The translations under genes and the position numbers were made by a program. The notes beneath the pieces were generated by a model that saw nothing but the letters and a program-made list of their open reading frames with translations, made no database searches and had not been told where the DNA came from. Shown piece by piece: positions 20,412-24,846 of a stretch of DNA of 24,846 nucleotides. Source of the DNA: a virus; IMG/VR virus record IMGVR_UViG_3300046163_000023, positions 1 through 24,846 of that record. The stretch is one strand, 5' to 3'. Each line of letters opens with the position of its first letter. Position 1 is the stretch's first letter.

Positions 20412-22338
20412 GGCAGAGGATACAGTAGATATTAGTTTTAAAGTTAACGGAGTTGAGACAGCAGTTAAATCTGTTGACGAATTAAAGAACGCTGTTAATG
20501 ATTTAGAGTCAGCAGAGAAGTCAGCTGAGAAACAACAGGGTTTCTTTAGTAAAAAGCTTGATGACTTTAAAAACACCATCAAAGAGTTTGGTGCATCTTT
20601 TAAAGATCTCAAAGGTGGCTTTGCTACTATGAGTAAAGGCCTCACCTCAGTGGCTAAAGGGTTTGGTTTATCTGGTAAAGCAGCTAATATATTTGGTAAA
20701 ACTACCTCAGCAGCCATCGCAGCAACTGGTATTGGATTACTAATACCATTAATTATTTCATTAGTCAATTACTTTACAAACCTAGAAGGTGGTGCTAAAG
20801 CACTCAAAAAAGTAATGGCAGGTTTAGGTGCTATTGTTAGTAATGTTGGTAAAGCCCTCAAACTTTTAGTTAGTGGTGATTTCGCAGGTGCATTTAACAC
20901 TTTAAAAGATTCAGTTAACGAGGCTACTGGAGCAGTTGACAGTCTATTTGATGCAGAAAAGAAGTTAGCAAATCTACGTAAAAGAACTATTGTAGAGAAT
21001 GCCAAACTAAATCAAGAGATAGAAGCACAAAAGAAAATCCTTGAAGATACTACTCTTTCATTAGATGATCGTATCGCTGCACTAGATGAGGTTACAGCAG
21101 CTACCAAGCAGTTAGCACAGAATCAGATTGAAGAAACTAACCTAGCATTACAAGCTGCGCAGGCACAGCTCACATTAACTAATAACTATGAAGAGCGTAG
21201 AGCTAAACAACAAGAGATAGCAGAGTTACAAGCCCAGTTGATCGAACAACAAACATCACTTGCTAATATTGAGTATGATGCAGAAAAAGTTGGTAGAGAA
21301 ATTAGAACTCAAGCTGCTGAAGAACGTAAAGCAGCTGCTGAAGAAAGACTAGCACAAGAGCAATCAGTTATCGAACAGTTACAAGCCTTGAGAATAGAGG
21401 CTATTGAAGATGAGTTAGAACAGTCATTAGCTTCATTTGATGCTATGCAAGCCAAAGCCATGGAAGAGTTAGAGGCTAACAAAGCAACTCAAGAACAAAA
21501 ATTAGAAGCTGAAAGACTTTTCGCTGAACAGCGTCAAGCTATTATAGATGAATTTGATGAAGCTGCAAAAGCTAAACAAGATGAAGAAGATGCAGCAGCA
21601 GAAGAAAAGAGACAATCAGATCTGGAAGCTCTGAGTGTATACCTTGAAGAAGCCAGACTTGCCAAGATAGACGATGCATTCCTACTTGCACAAGAAGAGT
21701 TACGTATCGCAGAAGAAAAAGCCCTTGCAGAACTAGATTTACTAGGTGCTACTGAAGAACAGAAGCAAGCTGTACGTGAAATGTATGCTGCTAAAAACAA
21801 GAAGCTAGAACAAGATAACGCCAAGTTTAAACGTAAACTGGATAAAGATGAAAAGGATGCAGCATTACAAACAGCATCGAGTGCATTCTCAGCCATAGCC
21901 TCAATTATGGGTGAGCAAAGTGCTGCTGGAAAAGCTGCGGCAGTCGCTGCTGCCACTATCAATACATATCAAGCAGCTACTAATGCCTTGGCAAATACAC
22001 CTGCACCTCCTCCATTCCCACAGATTGCAGCTGGTGTAGCTATTGCATCTGGTTTAATGAATGTTAAAAAGATCTTGACTACTAAAACACCAGGACCTTC
22101 AGGTGGAGCAGGAGGCAGTGGTGGAGGTTCAATACCTTCTGCACCGTCTGCACCAACCTTTGATCCTGCATTAGCACTAGCAGGCGCTTCAGCAGGTCAA
22201 GAAGCTGATAACGTTCTAACACTTGGAGAACAAACTGGTTCATCAGGTGCCAATGTAGTTAGAGCATATGTTGTCTCAGATGAAATGACTACGCAACAAG
22301 AAAGAGATGCAAAAATAAACGATTTAGCGAGATTGTAA
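20410..22338 (+). CDS. Tape measure protein
   Basis: This 642-residue protein is helical throughout. Residues about 1-90 are charged helices. A hydrophobic segment TTSAAIAATGIGLLIPLIISLV (written in two parts: TTSAAIAATG then IGLLIPLIISLV, about 97-118) is typical of tape measures and may insert in the host membrane. Residues about 165-490 are a long Glu/Lys/Ala/Gln coiled coil. Then come AAGKAAAVAAATINTYQAA (about 513-531), a conserved tape-measure-like segment, and a Gly/Pro-rich stretch. By the usual rule of about 1.5 angstrom per residue the tail would be near 95 nm. It acts as the length ruler inside the tail tube. It follows the tail-tip protein, not the chaperone, an order opposite to lambda. 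Confidence 0.8.
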   Translation: MAEDTVDISFKVNGVETAVKSVDELKNAVNDLESAEKSAEKQQGFFSKKLDDFKNTIKEFGASFKDLKGGFATMSKGLTSVAKGFGLSGKAANIFGKTTSAAIAATGIGLLIPLIISLVNYFTNLEGGAKALKKVMAGLGAIVSNVGKALKLLVSGDFAGAFNTLKDSVNEATGAVDSLFDAEKKLANLRKRTIVENAKLNQEIEAQKKILEDTTLSLDDRIAALDEVTAATKQLAQNQIEETNLALQAAQAQLTLTNNYEERRAKQQEIAELQAQLIEQQTSLANIEYDAEKVGREIRTQAAEERKAAAEERLAQEQSVIEQLQALRIEAIEDELEQSLASFDAMQAKAMEELEANKATQEQKLEAERLFAEQRQAIIDEFDEAAKAKQDEEDAAAEEKRQSDLEALSVYLEEARLAKIDDAFLLAQEELRIAEEKALAELDLLGATEEQKQAVREMYAAKNKKLEQDNAKFKRKLDKDEKDAALQTASSAFSAIASIMGEQSAAGKAAAVAAATINTYQAATNALANTPAPPPFPQIAAGVAIASGLMNVKKILTTKTPGPSGGAGGSGGGSIPSAPSAPTFDPALALAGASAGQEADNVLTLGEQTGSSGANVVRAYVVSDEMTTQQERDAKINDLARL

Positions 22339-22339
22339 T

Positions 22340-23950
22340 ATGAATAAAATTGTAGAATTATTAATAGATTGGGATAACTTGGACATTGAAGATCTAGGTG
22401 TTTCTATCATGAGTTTAGTAGAAGAACCAGCAATAGGTATAGCATGGCAAAAGTTTGCAGCACAGAAGTTTGTTTCTGTGAATCCTGGTGAGTCTGAAGA
22501 GGACTATATAGCTAGATGTATTCCAGTACTAATCGAAGAAGGCTTTGACCAAGATCAAGCTGCAGCCATTTGTTATGGCTCATATGAAGAGGCATTCCTA
22601 CCAGAAAATCCATGTCAATCAGGTTATGTTGCATATGGTACTAAAATCAAAGATGGTAGAGAAGTACCTAATTGTGTTCCTGTTACAGCTGAAATGGAAT
22701 TTGAATCATACACTGATTATCCAGAAGCAGCAAGAAACAATGCAAAGAGAGCCATTGAATGGAAAGAAGAGAATGGTAGTGATTGCGGCACCCAGGTTGG
22801 CTGGACAAGAGCAAGACAGTTAGCAGATGGTAAACCCATCTCAGAAGAGACCATAGCACGTATGGCTTCATTTGCTAGACATGAACAACATAAAGATGTA
22901 CCATATTCAGAAGGCTGTGGAGGCATTATGTGGGATGCTTGGGGTGGTTCAGCTGGTGTTAACTGGGCACAATCTAAATTAACAGAGATTAGAGCTAGTA
23001 GATTCTCAGGATATACTGATGAACATCTAGATAAAATAGAAGCTCTAGTAAAGCAATCAGATTTTGGTCGTGTATTCGATCCTAAAACCACATCATATGT
23101 AGATATGTCAAAGGACCAGTTTGCTACTGAAGAAGAGGTAATCCAAGGTATTGGTGCTTTAAATGACTTGTTGAGATCAGATACTGAAGATGATAACTCA
23201 AGATTTCTATTTAGATATGATCAAGGCAGATCATTACCTAGTGGGAGTGAATCTAGACGCTTCTGTCGAATTCTAATGAGTGCTAACAAGTATTTTACTC
23301 TAGAAGAAATTGATCAGATGTCAACAGAACCATTACAACCAGATATGGGTCCAGGTGGTACTAACACCTATGACATTCTAAAATATAAAGGCGGTGTTAA
23401 TTGTCGCCATCGATGGTTACAATATCGTCAATACGATGCTAATGGTAGAACAGTAGTTGCAGAATTAGGTCCAGCTACCATAAACAGAGAAGCTGGTCAA
23501 ATTGCATCTAGTTCTAATAATTGGTGGAGAATGTCTAAATCAAATCAATGGCACTTCTCAGAAGATGAGCAAATGGTAGTTACAGGTCCAGCAATGGTTC
23601 CTAATATGATGATACCAAGATATGACAAAGATGGTAATATGTTTCATGTTTACTTCTCACAAGACACAGTTAAAAAGATAGCTAGAAAGTTTTTAGAAGA
23701 AAACAAGCAACACAATACAGATATTAATCATGATGATGCAGTAACTACAGAGAACACACTGCTTGAGTCCTGGATTGTCGAAGATCCTGACATGGATAAA
23801 TCTAAAACATTAGGTTTTGACGTTCCTAAATCTACATGGATGGTATCATACAAAATTAACAACCAAGAAACTTGGGATCAAATCAAAGAGGGTAAACTCA
23901 ATGGTTTTAGTATCACAGGTCAATTCATAGAATCTAATACTAAATCATGA
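22340..23950 (+). CDS. Multidomain XkdF-type prohead protease
   Basis: This 536-residue protein is a fusion. Residues about 50-80 (EEDYIARCIPVLIEEGF, DQAAAICYGSYEE) and about 91-114 (CQSGYVAYGTKIKDGREVPN) are small Cys-containing modules. Residues about 125-215 (YPEAARNNAKRAIEWKEENG, RARQLADGKPISEETIARMA, GIMWDAWGGSAGVNWA) match a module common in phage proteases. Residues about 265-375 (RFLFRYDQG, RRFCRILMSANKYFTLEEI, YKGGVNCRHRWLQY) resemble the C-terminal part of Mu-F-type minor head proteins. The C-terminal about 410-536 is the XkdF-like serine protease: NHDDAVTTENTLLESW (His about 464) and GFSITG (Ser about 524). It probably cleaves scaffold and capsid during maturation. On the circular map it lies about 1.3 kb upstream of the scaffold. 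Confidence 0.7.
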   Translation: MNKIVELLIDWDNLDIEDLGVSIMSLVEEPAIGIAWQKFAAQKFVSVNPGESEEDYIARCIPVLIEEGFDQDQAAAICYGSYEEAFLPENPCQSGYVAYGTKIKDGREVPNCVPVTAEMEFESYTDYPEAARNNAKRAIEWKEENGSDCGTQVGWTRARQLADGKPISEETIARMASFARHEQHKDVPYSEGCGGIMWDAWGGSAGVNWAQSKLTEIRASRFSGYTDEHLDKIEALVKQSDFGRVFDPKTTSYVDMSKDQFATEEEVIQGIGALNDLLRSDTEDDNSRFLFRYDQGRSLPSGSESRRFCRILMSANKYFTLEEIDQMSTEPLQPDMGPGGTNTYDILKYKGGVNCRHRWLQYRQYDANGRTVVAELGPATINREAGQIASSSNNWWRMSKSNQWHFSEDEQMVVTGPAMVPNMMIPRYDKDGNMFHVYFSQDTVKKIARKFLEENKQHNTDINHDDAVTTENTLLESWIVEDPDMDKSKTLGFDVPKSTWMVSYKINNQETWDQIKEGKLNGFSITGQFIESNTKS

Positions 23951-24117
23951 ACGAGATCAAAGACTCTATCGCTAACGTAACTACTATTGCAGGTGCAGGT
24001 TCTGCAATTATGAACTGGAATGAAGTACTAACAGGTATTCTAATTGTAACGGGTATTGTACTAAACATTCAGCGTATAATGGCACAAAAGAAGCGCCAAA
24101 AGAAAGAAGAGGACTAA
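23947..24117 (+). CDS. Small one-helix membrane protein, holin candidate
   Basis: This 56-residue protein starts in an ATGA overlap with the protease gene. A polar N-terminus (MNEIKDSIANVTT) is followed by hydrophobic stretches (IAGAGSAIM and VLTGILIVTGIVLN, about 14-40) and a strongly basic C-terminus (QRIMAQKKRQKKEED). One or two membrane spans with a positive tail is the pattern of small holins and spanin-like proteins. It is the last gene of the rightward late unit, a usual place for lysis genes, but no endolysin is next to it. Confidence 0.5.
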   Translation: MNEIKDSIANVTTIAGAGSAIMNWNEVLTGILIVTGIVLNIQRIMAQKKRQKKEED

Positions 24118-24130
24118 CGTCCTCTCTTTA
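24108..24130. terminator. Bidirectional terminator overlapping the stop codon
   Basis: AGAGGAC (24108-24114) and GTCCTCT (24119-24125) form a 7-bp stem whose loop TAAC contains the stop codon of the membrane-protein gene. The U-tract is TCTTT on the right, and on the minus strand TTCTTTCTTTT follows. It separates the convergent genes ending at 24117 and 24135. Confidence 0.7.
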
Positions 24131-24134
24131 CTCA

Positions 24135-24464
24135 TTATTTAAATAGTTGACTATAACAGCCATTAGATTTAGATTCTCTAATAAACCCAGTGTAACCTAA
24201 CCAATGACAAGTCCAAGCAAAGTCAGTTTGATAGAACTCAGTTGCGATCCATTTACTCAATACCTCTACGTCGTCTGATAACGTAATTGATTTTGCAAAA
24301 TAGTAAAGCTTGTCAAAGTCCCATCCTTTAGGATCTTCGTGCATCAACATGTTTTTTAGTTGAGCGCCTTCCATACCTAGATCATAGTTGTACATTCCTT
24401 TTAGTTTAGTCCACGTTAATTGTGATACTTGTTTCATTTTTGGCATTTTCATTTGATTTTTCAT
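24135..24464 (-). CDS. Unknown leftward protein
   Basis: This 109-residue protein is not recognised. It begins with a basic Met/Lys-rich stretch (MKNQMKMPKMKQVSQL), then helical segments (WTKLKGMYNYDLGMEGAQLKNMLM, about 18-41; FDKLYYFAKSITLSDDVEVLSKWIATEFYQ with a break). The C-terminal 40 residues are rich in Trp, Cys and Tyr (DFAWTCHWLGYTGFIRESKS). No signal peptide or enzymatic motif is visible. It has its own copy of the 35-bp promoter-like repeat (24499-24533) 34 bases upstream. A role in early host takeover or in lysis would fit its position, but neither is shown. Confidence 0.5.
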   Translation of the reverse strand: MKNQMKMPKMKQVSQLTWTKLKGMYNYDLGMEGAQLKNMLMHEDPKGWDFDKLYYFAKSITLSDDVEVLSKWIATEFYQTDFAWTCHWLGYTGFIRESKSNGCYSQLFK

Positions 24465-24498
24465 TTTGTTTTTGTTTTACTTTAATTAATTATTACTC

Positions 24499-24550
24499 TA
24501 CTAATATACCACAAATATTTGACATAAAAAAATATTTGAGCACTTTTTTT
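24499..24550 (-). promoter_or_regulatory. Leftward promoter-like repeat, copy 2
   Basis: This is the second copy of the element at 249-300: 35 identical bases (24499-24533) plus the A/T run at the same offset (24542-24550). It lies 34 bases from the start of the leftward gene at 24464 and just after the stop of the metallopeptidase gene (24555). The differing eight bases between the two conserved parts are presumably spacer. Confidence 0.7.
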
Positions 24551-24554
24551 CAAA

Positions 24555-24846
24555 TTATTTCGGTCTATATACTGGGAGTACTGTATTTAACTCTGCTTCA
24601 GTAAATAGACGGTGAGTCATTTCTGCATAATGTTGTTGAAAGCCACGAGCATCTATTTCCCAAGGTGCATTGATATAATCACCTTTATACTCTTCGCCTT
24701 TCCAATTACCAATGAGTTGTTTACCCCAACGCTGACGACGCTCTGTATGTCCAGCATACCAACCTTTATCGTATTGTAAAGCATGTCGCAACTCGTGTCC
24801 AATAGTTTCTAATGCACTTCGAAGTGTCTGACCATAATTAGCAGAG
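24555..24846 (-). CDS. C-terminal part of HExxH metallopeptidase (gene begins at 221)
   Basis: This leftward frame is open to the window edge and ends at TAA (24557-24555). Joined to 221-1 it gives 170 residues. HELRH (about 91-95) is the HExxH zinc site, followed by ALQYDKGWYAGH. PWEIDARGF (about 135-143) lies 40-45 residues on, where its Glu137 can be the third zinc ligand as in gluzincin-type peptidases. The segment between is basic and Trp-rich (RRQRWGKQL). Within the window alone the start seen is a TTG inside the HExxH motif, which is not biologically sensible; the real start is at 221. Possible roles are host takeover, removal of a defence protein, or lysis. The substrate is unknown. 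Confidence 0.8.
   Translation of the reverse strand, partial: SANYGQTLRSALETIGHELRHALQYDKGWYAGHTERRQRWGKQLIGNWKGEEYKGDYINAPWEIDARGFQQHYAEMTHRLFTEAELNTVLPVYRPK

Noticed and set aside
20328-20768. Leftward 146-residue frame at the tape measure start
   Set aside because: It overlaps the late box and the clear tape measure start on the other strand, and its composition follows that of the opposite gene.
21534-21962. Leftward 142-residue Ser/Ala-rich frame within the tape measure gene
   Set aside because: It mirrors the coiled-coil codons (GAA/GCA reading as TTC/TGC) and has no leader or promoter.

Overview
This window looks like a complete, circular (or circularly permuted) genome of a small tailed phage with a long, probably siphovirus-type tail, infecting a member of the Bacteroidota, probably a marine flavobacterium. 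The host call rests on several signs. The DNA is AT-rich. Starts are preceded by A/T-rich leaders rather than Shine-Dalgarno sequences. Tail proteins carry SprB-like repeats and other domain styles typical of flavobacterial phages. The two ends belong to one gene: the leftward reading frame that begins at 221 runs off at base 1, continues in the same frame at base 24846 and stops at 24555. Joined, it gives a 170-residue protein with an HELRH metallopeptidase motif.

Layout, rightward strand: head genes (acidic scaffold-like protein, major capsid, probable tail tube) at 383-2461; a small protein, portal and head-tail connector at 3025-5175; a Trp-repeat protein and two fibres sharing one N-terminal anchor at 5251-7778; a 350-base gap with two terminators and a strongly folded candidate ncRNA (7891-8046); a replication/regulation block at 8131-11089 (winged-helix initiator with an origin-like iteron array inside it, further HTH proteins, a sigma-like protein, small Cys proteins); terminase small and large subunits at 11076-12655; tail genes at 12687-20378, including a 1543-residue tail protein; then tape measure, multidomain XkdF-type prohead protease and a one-helix membrane protein at 20410-24117. 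Leftward strand: a candidate nucleotidyltransferase (2518-2988), an unknown protein (24135-24464) and the metallopeptidase across the ends.

Three promoter-like sequence classes fit this layout. A TATATTTAAT box lies before five structural transcription units (383, 3025, 5251, 12687, 20410) and was not seen before the replication/packaging block, which suggests late promoters. The sigma-like protein at 9937-10494 is the natural candidate to read them. A TTGAAACA-N15-ATATAAA pair precedes the ncRNA candidate and the initiator operon. A 35-bp repeat precedes the two leftward genes near the ends.

No integrase, DNA polymerase, helicase, tRNA, CRISPR array or recognisable endolysin was seen. Replication probably relies on the host replisome recruited by the phage initiator, and the lysis enzyme is either unrecognised or one of the unknown genes. 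All homology statements come from reading motifs by eye; no database search was run.
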